Positions 41,843-50,471 of a stretch of 64,000 bases of DNA are shown one piece after another. The translations under genes were made by a program, and so were the position numbers. Each line of letters starts with the position of its first letter. The stretch's first letter is position 1. The stretch is from Crossiella equi (GTDB lineage Bacteria > Actinomycetota > Actinomycetes > Mycobacteriales > Pseudonocardiaceae): positions 7,549,786 to 7,613,785 of the forward strand of contig NZ_JAGIOO010000001.1 of assembly GCF_017876755.1 (NCBI RefSeq). Reading direction: 5' to 3'. The notes under the pieces are model-generated. The model did no database searches. It had not been told where the DNA came from and worked only from the letters and a program-made list of their open reading frames with translations.

Positions 41843-43255
41843 TCAGGACACCGGCCTGCCATTCACCTTCACATTGCTGAAGGCAGTCCGATCCGCATTC
41901 GTGATGGACAGCTTCGGGTCCGTGACCTCGGTGAACGTGCTGTCGCGGACGGTGAGGTCCTGGATGTGGCTCTCCGCCAGGCCCTCCAGCCGCACCGCCC
42001 ACGGGGCACCGCGCACGGTCAGCCGCTCCAGCGTGACCTCCCGTATGACCGGGTTCACAACGGGCCCGAAGCCGGGGCCGGTGAGGTTGTAGTCCATCGT
42101 CACGAACACCGCGCCGCGGTCGATCCGGTCGGCGGTCAGGCGGCGCACGTGCACGCCCTCGATGGTGCCGCCGCGCCGCTTGTTGGTCTTGAGGTAGACC
42201 GCGTGGAAGGTCCGGTAGTCCGGGCCGGGCTTGATGGTGATGTCCTCGGCGAAGACGTTGCGCACCCCGCCGGACATCTCGCTGCCCACCGCGATCGCGC
42301 CCCAGCGGCCCAGGAACGTGCAGTCCCGCACCACGATGTCCTGGCTGGGCACGCCCACGCGGCGGCCGTCGGTGTCCCGGCCGGACTTGACGACGACGCC
42401 GTCGTCGCCGGTGTCGAACACGCAGCCGGTCACGAGCACGTCCCGGGAGGACTCCGGGTCGCAGCCGTCGACCATGCCGCCGCGGCTGTGCACCCGCACC
42501 CCGCGCACGGTGACGTTGCGGCACAGCACCGGGTGGATCGTCCACATCGCCGGGTTCCGGATGTCCAGGCCCTCCACCAGGACGTTGCGGCACCGGTAGA
42601 ACTGGATCATGTTCGGCTTGAGGAAGTGGCCCTGGCCGAACACACGCCGGTCCGGGGGCACCCCGTCCACGGCCTGCTGCTGCAGCCGCTCCCAGTCCGG
42701 CTGGCGTCGCGGGTCGAAGCCGAACCACGGGCCGTTGGCCGCCTGGCCGTCGATGCGGCCCGCGCCGGTCAGGGCGATGTTGACCGCCTCGTAGGCGTAG
42801 AGGAAGGGGGAGAAGTTCACGCACTCGATGCCCTGCCAGCGCGTGCGCGCGAGCGGGTACCTCGCCGGGTCGGTGCTGAACCTGACCGTGCCGCCCGCCT
42901 GGACGTGCAGGTCCACGTTGCTGCGCAGCGTGATGGCGCCGGTGAGGAAGGTGCCCGGCGGGACCACCACCCGCCCGCCGCCCGCCCGGGTGCAGGTCTC
43001 GATCGCGTCCCGGAAGGCCGCGGTGTTGTCGGTCCGGCCGTCGCCCCTGCCGCCGTGCGCGGTGACAGGGAAGTCCCGGGCCGGGAAGGTCGGCGGGGTG
43101 ATCCGGGCCAGGATCCCCGGCACCGCGGCCCACGGGTCCGCCGTGGCGCGGAACGGCTCCGCGGCCGCGGTGCCGGGGAGTGCGAGACCGCCCGTGCCCG
43201 CCACGACGAGACCGGCTGCGGTGCGGAAGAACTCCCGCCGGGATGACCGCCTCAT
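41843..43255 (-). CDS. Tat-exported GH28-like polygalacturonase-family protein
   Basis: ATG 43255 has GGAG 7 bases upstream. The 470-residue protein starts with a twin-arginine signal (SRREFFRTAAG) and is a right-handed beta-helix of the GH28 type, with CDPESS, FDTGDDGVVVKSG and VGSEMSGGVRNVF. The paired Asp residues (GDD) and Glu of DPES are present. The family His of GHG is Trp in GRWG, and the RIK Arg is Tyr in YLKTNK. It is probably an exported pectin-type or rhamnogalacturonan-type hydrolase with changed specificity. Confidence 0.8.
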   Translation of the reverse strand: MRRSSRREFFRTAAGLVVAGTGGLALPGTAAAEPFRATADPWAAVPGILARITPPTFPARDFPVTAHGGRGDGRTDNTAAFRDAIETCTRAGGGRVVVPPGTFLTGAITLRSNVDLHVQAGGTVRFSTDPARYPLARTRWQGIECVNFSPFLYAYEAVNIALTGAGRIDGQAANGPWFGFDPRRQPDWERLQQQAVDGVPPDRRVFGQGHFLKPNMIQFYRCRNVLVEGLDIRNPAMWTIHPVLCRNVTVRGVRVHSRGGMVDGCDPESSRDVLVTGCVFDTGDDGVVVKSGRDTDGRRVGVPSQDIVVRDCTFLGRWGAIAVGSEMSGGVRNVFAEDITIKPGPDYRTFHAVYLKTNKRRGGTIEGVHVRRLTADRIDRGAVFVTMDYNLTGPGFGPVVNPVIREVTLERLTVRGAPWAVRLEGLAESHIQDLTVRDSTFTEVTDPKLSITNADRTAFSNVKVNGRPVS

Positions 43256-43366
43256 GAAGAGCTCCAATCGGGGCTCTGGCGGTCACCCCAGGCGATGAAT
43301 ACGTTTTCATCCATGGTGGGGCCGGGCCCGAAGACGGGCAACCCGCCGATCGTCGTGCCCGGGTGG

Positions 43367-44011
43367 TCAGGGTGCGGCGAACCCGGCCAGCACCGGCCGC
43401 ACCAGGCGCGCGGCCCGGTCCCGCAGCTCCGCCTCGGGCGATCCGTGCAGGCCGAGCGTGGTGTCCAGGCCCGGCTCGAACGGCGCCAGCGCCAGGTGGG
43501 GCAGCAGCACCAGGAACAGCGCGACCAGCGCGTCCAGGTCGGCGTCCGCGCGCAGGGAGCCCCGCATGCGGGCGGCCTCGAACACCGGCAGCAGCGCCTC
43601 CCGGTAGCGCTCGTGCGTGGGCGCGAGCAGCACCGTGCGCACCGCCGGGTCCAGTTCGGTGGTCACCGCCGCGACCATGCCCCGGTCCTGCGGGTGCCGG
43701 GCGAAGAAGGTCATCCAGGCCGCCACCGCGTCCAGCACGGTCTCGGTGAAGCCCGCGCCGGGGTCGATGCGCGCCAGCCACGGGTCCAGCGCCGTCCGCA
43801 CGCGCTGCGCGGAGTGCGCGGTGACGTGCAGGAAGAAGTCGAACTTGTCCGGGAAGTACTGGAACAGCGAGCCCTTGGCCACCCCGGCGGCCTGGGCGAT
43901 CACGTTGAGGCTGCCCCGCGAGTAGCCGTGCCTGCCGAACTCGGCCATCGCGGCCGCCAGCACCCGCTCCCGCCGCGCGGGCGGCAGGTTCGTCCACGTC
44001 CGAGTGGGCAC
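43367..44011 (-). CDS. TetR family transcriptional regulator
   Basis: GTG 44011 follows CTGGAGG. The 214-residue protein has a TetR HTH (about 12-58, RVLAAAMAEFGRHGYSRGS and AGVAKGSLFQYFPDK) and a helical ligand domain. It is divergent from the flavin monooxygenase gene 84 bases away, and TGACC-N4-GGTCA in between is its probable operator. Confidence 0.88.
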   Translation of the reverse strand: MPTRTWTNLPPARRERVLAAAMAEFGRHGYSRGSLNVIAQAAGVAKGSLFQYFPDKFDFFLHVTAHSAQRVRTALDPWLARIDPGAGFTETVLDAVAAWMTFFARHPQDRGMVAAVTTELDPAVRTVLLAPTHERYREALLPVFEAARMRGSLRADADLDALVALFLVLLPHLALAPFEPGLDTTLGLHGSPEAELRDRAARLVRPVLAGFAAP

Positions 44012-44061
44012 CGTCGGCCTCCAGGTCTTGCTCGTCGCCCCGCCCTCAGAGCATGCTGCCA

Positions 44062-44075
44062 TGACCACCCGGTCA
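44062..44075. promoter_or_regulatory. Probable TetR operator
   Basis: TGACCACCCGGTCA, with 5-bp arms and a 4-base centre, lies in the divergent promoter between the TetR gene and the monooxygenase gene, about 20 bases before the latter. Confidence 0.5.
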
Positions 44076-44095
44076 CATTCGCTGAGGGAGTGCTC

Positions 44096-45418
44096 ATGGA
44101 GCGTGTCTGCGTCATCGGTGCGGGTTCCTCCGGGATCGCGGCCGCACAGGTGCTCCGGGCACGCGGCCTGCCGTTCACCTGCTTCGAGACCGGGTCCAGC
44201 GTCGGCGGGAACTGGCGGTACGGCAACGACAACGGCATGTCCTCGGCTTACCGCTCGCTGCACATCAACACCTCGCGGCAGCAGATGCAGTACTCGACCT
44301 TCCCGATGCCGGACTCGCTGCCCGACTACCCCAGCCACACCCAGATCGCGGCCTACTTCGACGCCTACGTCGAGCACTTCGGGCTGGCCGGGCACATCCG
44401 GTTCCGCACCGAGGTCACCGCCGTGCGGCCGCTGCCCGGGGGCGGCTACCGTGTGCACAGCCGGTCCCTGGCCGACGGCGCGGAGGCGGCCGAGGACTTC
44501 CGCGCGGTGCTGGTGGCCAACGGGCACCACTGGGACCCGCGCTGGCCGGAACCGGCGTTCCCGGGCGTCGCGACCTTCACCGGGGAGCAGCTGCACGCCC
44601 ACCACTACCGCACCCCGGACGTGCTGGCGGGCAAGCGCGTGCTGGTGCTCGGGTTCGGCAACTCCGCCTGCGACATCGCGGTGGAGAGCAGCCGGGTGGC
44701 CGAGCGCACCGTGCTGGCGTTCCGGCGTGGGGAGTACGTGCTGCCCAAGTACTTCTTCGGCAAGCCCACCGACAGCCTGGTGCGGCCCTCGCTCACCCTG
44801 GCCATGCCGATGGCCGGGCAGCGGCTGATCCTCAAGACCCTGCTGCGCCTCAAGGTCGGCAAGATGTCCAGCTACGGGCTGCCCGATCCCGAGCACAAGC
44901 TGTTCGCCAGCCACCCCACCATCTCCGAGGACCTGCTCAGCCGCCTCGGGCACGGCGACATCCAGGTGCGGCCGAACCTCGCGCGCTTCGACGGCGGGCG
45001 GGTGCACTTCACCGACGGCTCGGTCGAGGAGATCGACACGGTCGTCTACTGCACCGGCTACCGCATCACCTTCCCCTTCCTGGGCGAGGACGTCATCGCG
45101 CCGGTGGACAACCGGGTGCGCCTGTACCGGCGCGTGGTCAGCGTCGAGCACCCCGGCCTGTACTTCATCGGCCTGGTCCAGCCCATCGGCGCGATCATGC
45201 CGCTGGCCGAGGCGCAGGCGGCGTGGGTGGCCGACCTGCTCGACGGCACCGCGGCGCTGCCGTCCCCGGCGGTGATGCGCCGCTCGATCGCCGCCTACGA
45301 GCGCTCGCTGCGCCGCCGGTACGTGGCCAGCAAGCGGCACACCATCCAGGTCGACTTCCACCCCTACCTGCACGAACTGAGCCGGGAGCGGAAGGCGGGC
45401 GCCCGCCGCGCCGGATAA
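44096..45418 (+). CDS. Flavin-containing (FMO/BVMO-type) monooxygenase
   Basis: The 440-residue protein has a FAD site GAGSSG (residues 8-13), the FMO signature FTGEQLHAHHY (FxGxxxHxxxY) near 160, and an NADPH site GFGNSA near 185. It also has VVYCTGY near the C-terminal third. The enzymes oxygenate N, S or ketone groups with NADPH and O2. The divergent TetR gene suggests substrate induction. The substrate is unknown; one could suppose a steroid ketone because of the island downstream, but nothing in the sequence shows this. Confidence 0.88.
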   Translation: MERVCVIGAGSSGIAAAQVLRARGLPFTCFETGSSVGGNWRYGNDNGMSSAYRSLHINTSRQQMQYSTFPMPDSLPDYPSHTQIAAYFDAYVEHFGLAGHIRFRTEVTAVRPLPGGGYRVHSRSLADGAEAAEDFRAVLVANGHHWDPRWPEPAFPGVATFTGEQLHAHHYRTPDVLAGKRVLVLGFGNSACDIAVESSRVAERTVLAFRRGEYVLPKYFFGKPTDSLVRPSLTLAMPMAGQRLILKTLLRLKVGKMSSYGLPDPEHKLFASHPTISEDLLSRLGHGDIQVRPNLARFDGGRVHFTDGSVEEIDTVVYCTGYRITFPFLGEDVIAPVDNRVRLYRRVVSVEHPGLYFIGLVQPIGAIMPLAEAQAAWVADLLDGTAALPSPAVMRRSIAAYERSLRRRYVASKRHTIQVDFHPYLHELSRERKAGARRAG

Positions 45419-45425
45419 CCGGTTG

Positions 45426-45463
45426 CAACCACTACAGCTGGAGTACTATGTTTGCAGTGGTTG
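45426..45463. promoter_or_regulatory. Inverted repeat before the RibD/DHFR-like gene
   Basis: CAACCACT (45426-45433) and AGTGGTTG (45456-45463) are inverted copies flanking a -10-like TACTAT at 45444-45449. The left arm overlaps the perfect 10-bp palindrome GGTTGCAACC (45421-45430). An operator for an unknown regulator is likely. Confidence 0.4.
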
Positions 45464-45488
45464 ACTCGCCGCTGTGAACGGAGCCCGC

Positions 45489-46070
45489 ATGCGCACCCTG
45501 ACCTACTTCGTCGCCACCACCATGGACGGCTTCATCGCCGAGACCGGTGGCGGCGACCCCACGGGCTCGGAGCACTTCCTGATGGAAGGCGACCACATGG
45601 CCCACCTGTTCGAGCACTACGCGGACACGCTGCCCGACGGTGCCCGCCAGGCGCTCGGGCTGGCCGGGCCGCTGACCAAGTTCGACACCGTGCTGGAGGG
45701 ACGGCGCAGCTATGCCGACGGTGTCGCGCTCGGGGTGCCGGACGCGTACACGCACCTGCGCCACTACGTCTTCTCCCGCACGCTGACCACCCCGGCCGCG
45801 CCCACGGTGCACGTGGTCAACACCGACCCGCTGGAGTTCGTGCGCGGCCTCAAGCAGGAGCCGGGGCTGGGCATCTACCTGGTGGGCGGCGGCAACCTGG
45901 CCGCGACGCTGCTGCCGGAGATCGACGAGGTGTTCGTCAAGCAGCACCCGACCGTGATGGGGCAGGGCATCCCGATGTTCAACGGCCCGGTGCTCCCGGC
46001 GCAGTTCACGCTCACCGACCAGGTGCGCTTCGACAGCGGGGTGGTGTTCCTGTCCTACCGCCGCAGGTGA
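45489..46070 (+). CDS. Dihydrofolate reductase / RibD C-terminal domain family protein
   Basis: The 193-residue protein has the fold signature TYFVATTMDGFIAETGG at the start, FDTVLEGRRSYADG in the middle and LGIYLVGGGNLAATLL near residue 140. These mark the RibD-C/DHFR superfamily, NADPH-dependent reductases of unknown substrate that are common in actinomycetes. It converges on kstR across a shared terminator. Confidence 0.88.
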   Translation: MRTLTYFVATTMDGFIAETGGGDPTGSEHFLMEGDHMAHLFEHYADTLPDGARQALGLAGPLTKFDTVLEGRRSYADGVALGVPDAYTHLRHYVFSRTLTTPAAPTVHVVNTDPLEFVRGLKQEPGLGIYLVGGGNLAATLLPEIDEVFVKQHPTVMGQGIPMFNGPVLPAQFTLTDQVRFDSGVVFLSYRRR

Positions 46071-46093
46071 GCCGCTCCGGTCCGGGGCGGCTC
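46069..46093. terminator. Bidirectional hairpin between the RibD-like gene and kstR
   Basis: GAGCCGC (46069-46075) pairs with GCGGCTC (46087-46093) around an 11-base loop, between convergent stop codons. Confidence 0.55.
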
Positions 46094-46682
46094 AGTCCTT
46101 CAGCAGCAGGCGGACGGTGAGGTCGAGCCGGTTGGCCACGTCGGTGGCCGAGGCGCGGCGGGTGACCCAGGCGACCAGGTTGGACAGCCACACGTCGCCG
46201 ATGACCCGGGCGATGGCCTTGCGCTCGGCGTCCGGCTCGCCGCCCATGGCGGTGACGAACATGCGCTCCATCTGCAGGCTGACGGTGTCGACCTCGGCGG
46301 CCACCGAGGCGTCGGCGAACATGAACGCCCGCGTCATCGCCTCGGTGAACAGCGGGTCGCGCTGCAGGCTGCGGGTGGTGCGCCGCAACACGAACAGCAC
46401 CCGCTCGTAGGCGCTGTCGCCGGGGATGGCGGCGCGCTCGACCTTCTGGTTGGCCCGGTCGAGCTCCCGTCCCAGCGCGGTGACCAAGAGGTGCACCTTG
46501 GACGGGAAGTACCGGTAGAGGGTGCCCAGGGCCACCTCGGCGCGGTCGGCCACGGCGCGCATCTGCACCGCGTCGTACCCGCCCTTGGAGGCCAGTGCGA
46601 TCGTGGCGTCGATGATCCGCTTGCGCCGGTCGCGCTGGGCGGCGGAGCCGAGCTCCTCCTCGGCGACACCGGTAGTGGTCAT
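46092..46682 (-). CDS. kstR: TetR-family repressor of steroid catabolism KstR
   Basis: The 196-residue protein is clearly an orthologue of mycobacterial KstR. It shares ELGSAAQRDRRKRIIDAT, SKGGYDAVQMRAVADRAEVA, GTLYRYFPSKVHLLVTALGR, TEAMTRAFMFADAS and IGDVWLSNLVAWVTRRASA in the same order and at the same length. KstR represses cholesterol uptake, side-chain and ring degradation genes until a 3-oxo-steroid-CoA thioester binds. It is divergent from fadE34. KstR boxes at 46710 and 46843 lie between the two genes, so it should control itself and that operon. Confidence 0.95.
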   Translation of the reverse strand: MTTTGVAEEELGSAAQRDRRKRIIDATIALASKGGYDAVQMRAVADRAEVALGTLYRYFPSKVHLLVTALGRELDRANQKVERAAIPGDSAYERVLFVLRRTTRSLQRDPLFTEAMTRAFMFADASVAAEVDTVSLQMERMFVTAMGGEPDAERKAIARVIGDVWLSNLVAWVTRRASATDVANRLDLTVRLLLKD

Positions 46683-46709
46683 GGACTTAGGTTAACACCA
46701 CGACAAAGG

Positions 46710-46723
46710 CGAAACTTGTTCCA
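46710..46723. promoter_or_regulatory. KstR operator (kstR side)
   Basis: CGAAACTTGTTCCA fits the KstR consensus TnnAACnnGTTnnA except for the first base. It ends 28-41 bases before the kstR start, suited to autorepression. Confidence 0.75.
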
Positions 46724-46842
46724 GTTCCGCGCGGTGACACTCCGCTGCCAATGGTCGTAGCCCGACCCGGGCTACCCCGATCGGGTTCCCGCGTTACGGC
46801 GTCCGAGTGGAGGGTGGCGCCCAGGCGTGCGGTGCGGCAAAG

Positions 46843-46856
46843 TGAAACACGTTCTA
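46843..46856. promoter_or_regulatory. KstR operator (fadE34 operon)
   Basis: TGAAACACGTTCTA fits every fixed position of TnnAACnnGTTnnA. It lies 26-39 bases before the fadE34 start and should repress the fadE34-fadE28-fadE29-chsH2-chsH1-ltp2 operon. Confidence 0.88.
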
Positions 46857-46881
46857 CATCTTCGGCCGGTCTGGAGGTGTT

Positions 46882-49122
46882 GTGCCGATCGCCGCCACCG
46901 CGGAACAGCACGCGCTGCGCCACGCGGTCCTGACCCTGGCCACCCGCGCGGACGCGGTGACCCTGACCCGCACCCAGGAACACACCCCGGGTGCCTGGCG
47001 CGCCTACTGGCCGGAGGTCACCACCCTGGGCCTGTGCACCCTGACCCTCCCGGAACACGCGGGCGGCGCGGGCGGCACCCCGGAGGAGCTGGCGGTGGCG
47101 TTGTCGGCGGCGGCGGAGTCCCTGTGCCCGGGCCCGTTGCTCCCCACTGCTCTGACGGCCCTCCTCCTGACGGACCTCCCCGGGGCCAAGGACCACCTCC
47201 CCCGGTTGGCGACGGGCACCCCGGCGACAACAGCCCTCCCGGGCACCGGCCTCCTGGACGCGACCCCCACCCGGACCGGCCTCCGCCTGACGGGCACCCT
47301 GACCCCGGTCCTGGGCGCGACCCCGGACGCCCTCCTCCTGCTCCCGACCACCGAGGGCTGGGTCATCCTGACCCCGGGCGAGGCCACAGCGCACCCGTTG
47401 CCCGCCACGGACCTCACCCACGACCTCGCCCGCCTGGAAGTGGACCTCCACATTCCCCCAACCCGCCTGCTCCCCACCCTGACCACAGACCAGGTCCGGG
47501 ACCGAGCGGCAATCCTGGCGGCCGCGGAGGCGGAAGGCCTGACCCACCACTGCCTGACAATCGCCACCAAGCACGCCAAGACCCGCCACCAGTTCGGCCG
47601 CCCCATAGGCGCCTTCCAAGCGGTGAAACACCTGTGCGCCGAAATGCTCTGCAGATCAGCCCAAGCCACAGCCGTCACCCAGGACGCGGCCCGAGCCCTG
47701 GCCGAATCCTCCCCGGCGCTGCCCCTCTCCGCCGCCACCGCAGCCGCCCTCTCCCTGGAGGCGGCCCTGGCCAACGCCCAAGACTGCATCCAGGTCCTGG
47801 GCGGCCAGGGCTTCACCTGGGACCACAACGCCCACCTCTACCTCCGCCGAGCCCTCACCCTCCGCCACCTCTTCCCCGGCACCCACTGGCGCACCCGCGC
47901 GGCAACCCTGGCGGTGGCGGGCGTGCGCCGCGAGGTCCGCCCGCACCTCCCCGCCACCGACCGTGATTCCACTGGGGCAGGTGCTGCCGGACCCGGTCCT
48001 GCCGAGGTCGCCCGCACCGAGGTGGCCCCCGTTGAGCCGGTCTGCCTCGAGCCGCTCCGGGCCGATCTCCGCGCCGAGGTGGCACGCATCGCGCGCCGGC
48101 CCGAGCCGGAACGCCGGGCGGCACTGGTGGACGCCGGACTCTTCGCCCCGCACTGGCCCCGCCCGTACGGCCGGGACTGCGGCCCGGCGGGCCAGCTCCT
48201 GGTGGACGAGGAACTCACCCGGGCGGGCCTGACCCGACCGGACCTGGTCATCGGCGGCTGGGCCGCCCCCACCCTGCTGCGCCACGGAACCCCGTCCCAG
48301 CGCGACCGATTCGTGCGTGCCACCCTCACCGGCGAAGTCGTGTGGTGCCAACTGTTCAGCGAACCCGAAGCGGGCTCCGACCTCGCCGGACTGCGCACCA
48401 GGGCGATCCGGGTCGACGGCGGCTGGCGACTGACCGGCCAGAAGGTGTGGACCTCCCTGGCCGACCGCGCCCAGTACGCGATCTGCCTGGCCCGCACCGA
48501 CCCCGAGGCCCCCCGCCACCGCGGCCTCACCTACTTCCTCGTGAACATGCGGGCCCCCGGCCTGACGGTACGACCCCTGCGGGAGATCACGGGAGAGCTC
48601 CGCTTCGCCGAGGTGTTCCTGGACGAGGTCTTCGTCCCGGACGAGGACGTGGTGGGAGAACCCGGCCAGGGTTGGCGCATCGCCCGGGGCACCCTCGCCG
48701 ACGAACGGGTGGCCATGAGCCGGGGCTCGGCACTGGGCGAAGCGGTCGAGGAACTCCTGACCACGGCCGCTGACTCGAACCTGCTGGCCGACCCGGTGCT
48801 CGCCGAACGCGTCGGCGGCCTCGTGGTCGACGGCCTGGCCCTGTCCCTGCTGGACCTGCGCGCCACCCGACAGCGCCTCAGCGGCGGCGATCCGGGCCCC
48901 GAAGCCGGTGTGCGCAAACTGGTGGGCGTGCGCCACCGCCAGGCCGTGGCCGAGGTGGCCGCCGAACTGTCCGGCCCGTCCGCACTCCTGCGCGACACCC
49001 CAGCCGTACACCACTACCTGCTGAGCCGCTGCCTCAGCATCGCGGGCGGCACCACCCAGGTGCTCCTCACCCTGGTCGGCGAACGCGTCCTCGGCCTCCC
49101 CCGGGAAGGCGGTGACCGGTGA
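46882..49122 (+). CDS. fadE34: Fused two-domain acyl-CoA dehydrogenase FadE34 (ChsE3)
   Basis: GTG 46882 follows GGAGG. The 746-residue protein consists of two complete acyl-CoA dehydrogenase domains in tandem (about 1-355 and 385-746), the rare fused layout of mycobacterial FadE34 (711 aa). The first has TRHQFGRPIGAFQAVKHLCAEM, the second CQLFSEPEAGSDLAGL and GGTTQVLLTLVGERVLGLPR. FadE34/ChsE3 makes the first double bond in the C24 cholate-type side-chain CoA thioester. It heads the KstR-controlled operon and overlaps the next gene by 4 bases (ATGA). Bases 47150-47900 use more CCC/CTC/TCC codons than neighbouring genes. Confidence 0.85.
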   Translation: MPIAATAEQHALRHAVLTLATRADAVTLTRTQEHTPGAWRAYWPEVTTLGLCTLTLPEHAGGAGGTPEELAVALSAAAESLCPGPLLPTALTALLLTDLPGAKDHLPRLATGTPATTALPGTGLLDATPTRTGLRLTGTLTPVLGATPDALLLLPTTEGWVILTPGEATAHPLPATDLTHDLARLEVDLHIPPTRLLPTLTTDQVRDRAAILAAAEAEGLTHHCLTIATKHAKTRHQFGRPIGAFQAVKHLCAEMLCRSAQATAVTQDAARALAESSPALPLSAATAAALSLEAALANAQDCIQVLGGQGFTWDHNAHLYLRRALTLRHLFPGTHWRTRAATLAVAGVRREVRPHLPATDRDSTGAGAAGPGPAEVARTEVAPVEPVCLEPLRADLRAEVARIARRPEPERRAALVDAGLFAPHWPRPYGRDCGPAGQLLVDEELTRAGLTRPDLVIGGWAAPTLLRHGTPSQRDRFVRATLTGEVVWCQLFSEPEAGSDLAGLRTRAIRVDGGWRLTGQKVWTSLADRAQYAICLARTDPEAPRHRGLTYFLVNMRAPGLTVRPLREITGELRFAEVFLDEVFVPDEDVVGEPGQGWRIARGTLADERVAMSRGSALGEAVEELLTTAADSNLLADPVLAERVGGLVVDGLALSLLDLRATRQRLSGGDPGPEAGVRKLVGVRHRQAVAEVAAELSGPSALLRDTPAVHHYLLSRCLSIAGGTTQVLLTLVGERVLGLPREGGDR

Positions 49123-50471
49123 ACTTCGACCTCGACGACCACCAGCTCACCGTCCGCGACCTCACCCGGACCGTGCTGGCCCGCACCCGGCCCACACCAA
49201 CCGACCTCGGCTCGCCCCCAGCCGCCTCAACGAGGCCAGGCAAGACTCAGCCCGGATCGGCCCAGGCTTTCCCAACGCAGGCCGGGATGACCCGGGCCGC
49301 ACCACCCGAGACCGAACCAACCTCGGCCGAACTGCCCCGAGTCGAGTCGGCCCAGGCCGCACCGACTCGGCCCGGGGCGCCCCGGCCTGAACCAGCCCAC
49401 ATCCCGCAGGCCCAGGTCATGCCAGTCCAGGCCACGTCGACGCACACCACGTCGACGCACGCCACGTCGACGCAGGCCGAGGCGACCCCGTCTGTGGCGA
49501 CCCCGCCCGGAGCGGCCCACGAGACCGACAGCACCTGGCGGCACCTCGCCGACACCGGGCTGCTCACCCTGGCCACGCCCGAACGCCTCGGCGGCGCCGG
49601 GCTTGGCGTGCTGGAGATCGCCGTGCTGCTCACCGAGCTCGGGCGGAGCGCGAACGCCACCCCCGCGCTCGTCTACCGCACACTGAGCCACCTGGCGCTG
49701 GGCGTGTTGCCCTTGGCCCGGCTGGGCACCGTGGAGCAGCAGGACCGTTGGCTCAAGTCCACACCGGACTCCGAACAGCTCACCGCCGCGCTGTTCCAAC
49801 CCCGGTCCCACCCGTCCACCCGACTGTACCGCAACCGCCTGATCGGCACCAAAACCCTTGTGCCGCAGGCGGATTCGGCGCGACTGCTGCTCGTGACCGC
49901 CGACCTCGACGACGGCGGTGAGGGGGTGCTCCTGGTCGATCCGGCCAGTCCCGGGCTGGAGGTGGTGCCATCCCACACCTCCAGTGGGGTGGCCGAGTGC
50001 ACGGTGCGTTTCGACGGGGCCGAACACCTCGGGCTGCTCGGGGAGGATCGCACCGGGCAGGCCGCGGCCGAGCTCCGCCGGTGTGCGGTCGCGGGCGTCT
50101 GCGCGCTCGGGGACGGGCTGCTCGCGGGGGCGCTCGAGCTCACCGTCGCGCACGCCGGCAGTCGCCACCAGTTCGGCAAGCCCCTGGCCGCGTTCCAGGC
50201 CGTGGCGATGCAGCTCGCCGATGTGCGCATCGCCTCGCGCACCCTCGGGCTCATCACCAGGTCGGCGTGCTGGCGGCTGGGTGAAGGCCTGCCCGCGCAG
50301 GAGGAGCTCGGGCACGCCGCCTTCTGGCTCGGCGAGCACCTGCCCGCCGCCCTGGCCACGTGCCACCACCTGCACGGTGGGCTCGGCCTGGACATCACCT
50401 ACCCGCTGCACCGCTACTCCGCGCTCGGCCGCGACCTGGTGCGCCTGCTGGGAGCCGTGCATGCGCATTGA
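49119..50471 (+). CDS. fadE28: Acyl-CoA dehydrogenase FadE28 (ChsE1) with a low-complexity insertion
   Basis: ATG 49119 overlaps the fadE34 stop. The 450-residue protein is the alpha-type subunit of the ChsE1-ChsE2 heterotetramer, which dehydrogenates the C22 (3-carbon side chain) steroid-CoA. It has NFDLDDHQLTVRDL at the start, LATPERLGGAGLG, HAGSRHQFGKPLAAFQAVAM and GGLGLDITYPLHRY at the end. Without residues about 23-136 it would be about 336 residues, close to Mtb FadE28 (339). Those 114 residues are Pro/Thr/Ala/Ser-rich with three 15-bp tandem repeats and are not part of the fold. The order fadE28-fadE29-chsH2-chsH1-ltp2 equals the mycobacterial igr operon minus cyp125. Confidence 0.85.
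   Translation: MNFDLDDHQLTVRDLTRTVLARTRPTPTDLGSPPAASTRPGKTQPGSAQAFPTQAGMTRAAPPETEPTSAELPRVESAQAAPTRPGAPRPEPAHIPQAQVMPVQATSTHTTSTHATSTQAEATPSVATPPGAAHETDSTWRHLADTGLLTLATPERLGGAGLGVLEIAVLLTELGRSANATPALVYRTLSHLALGVLPLARLGTVEQQDRWLKSTPDSEQLTAALFQPRSHPSTRLYRNRLIGTKTLVPQADSARLLLVTADLDDGGEGVLLVDPASPGLEVVPSHTSSGVAECTVRFDGAEHLGLLGEDRTGQAAAELRRCAVAGVCALGDGLLAGALELTVAHAGSRHQFGKPLAAFQAVAMQLADVRIASRTLGLITRSACWRLGEGLPAQEELGHAAFWLGEHLPAALATCHHLHGGLGLDITYPLHRYSALGRDLVRLLGAVHAH
49432..49476 (+). repeat. Three tandem 15-bp repeats inside fadE28
   Basis: The unit CCACGTCGACGCA plus two variable bases starts at 49432, 49447 and 49462. It encodes TSTHT, TSTHA and TSTQA within the low-complexity insertion of FadE28. 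Confidence 0.8.

Noticed and set aside
49432-49476. CRISPR-like short repeats
   Set aside because: Only three 15-bp direct tandem units without spacers, inside a coding sequence.
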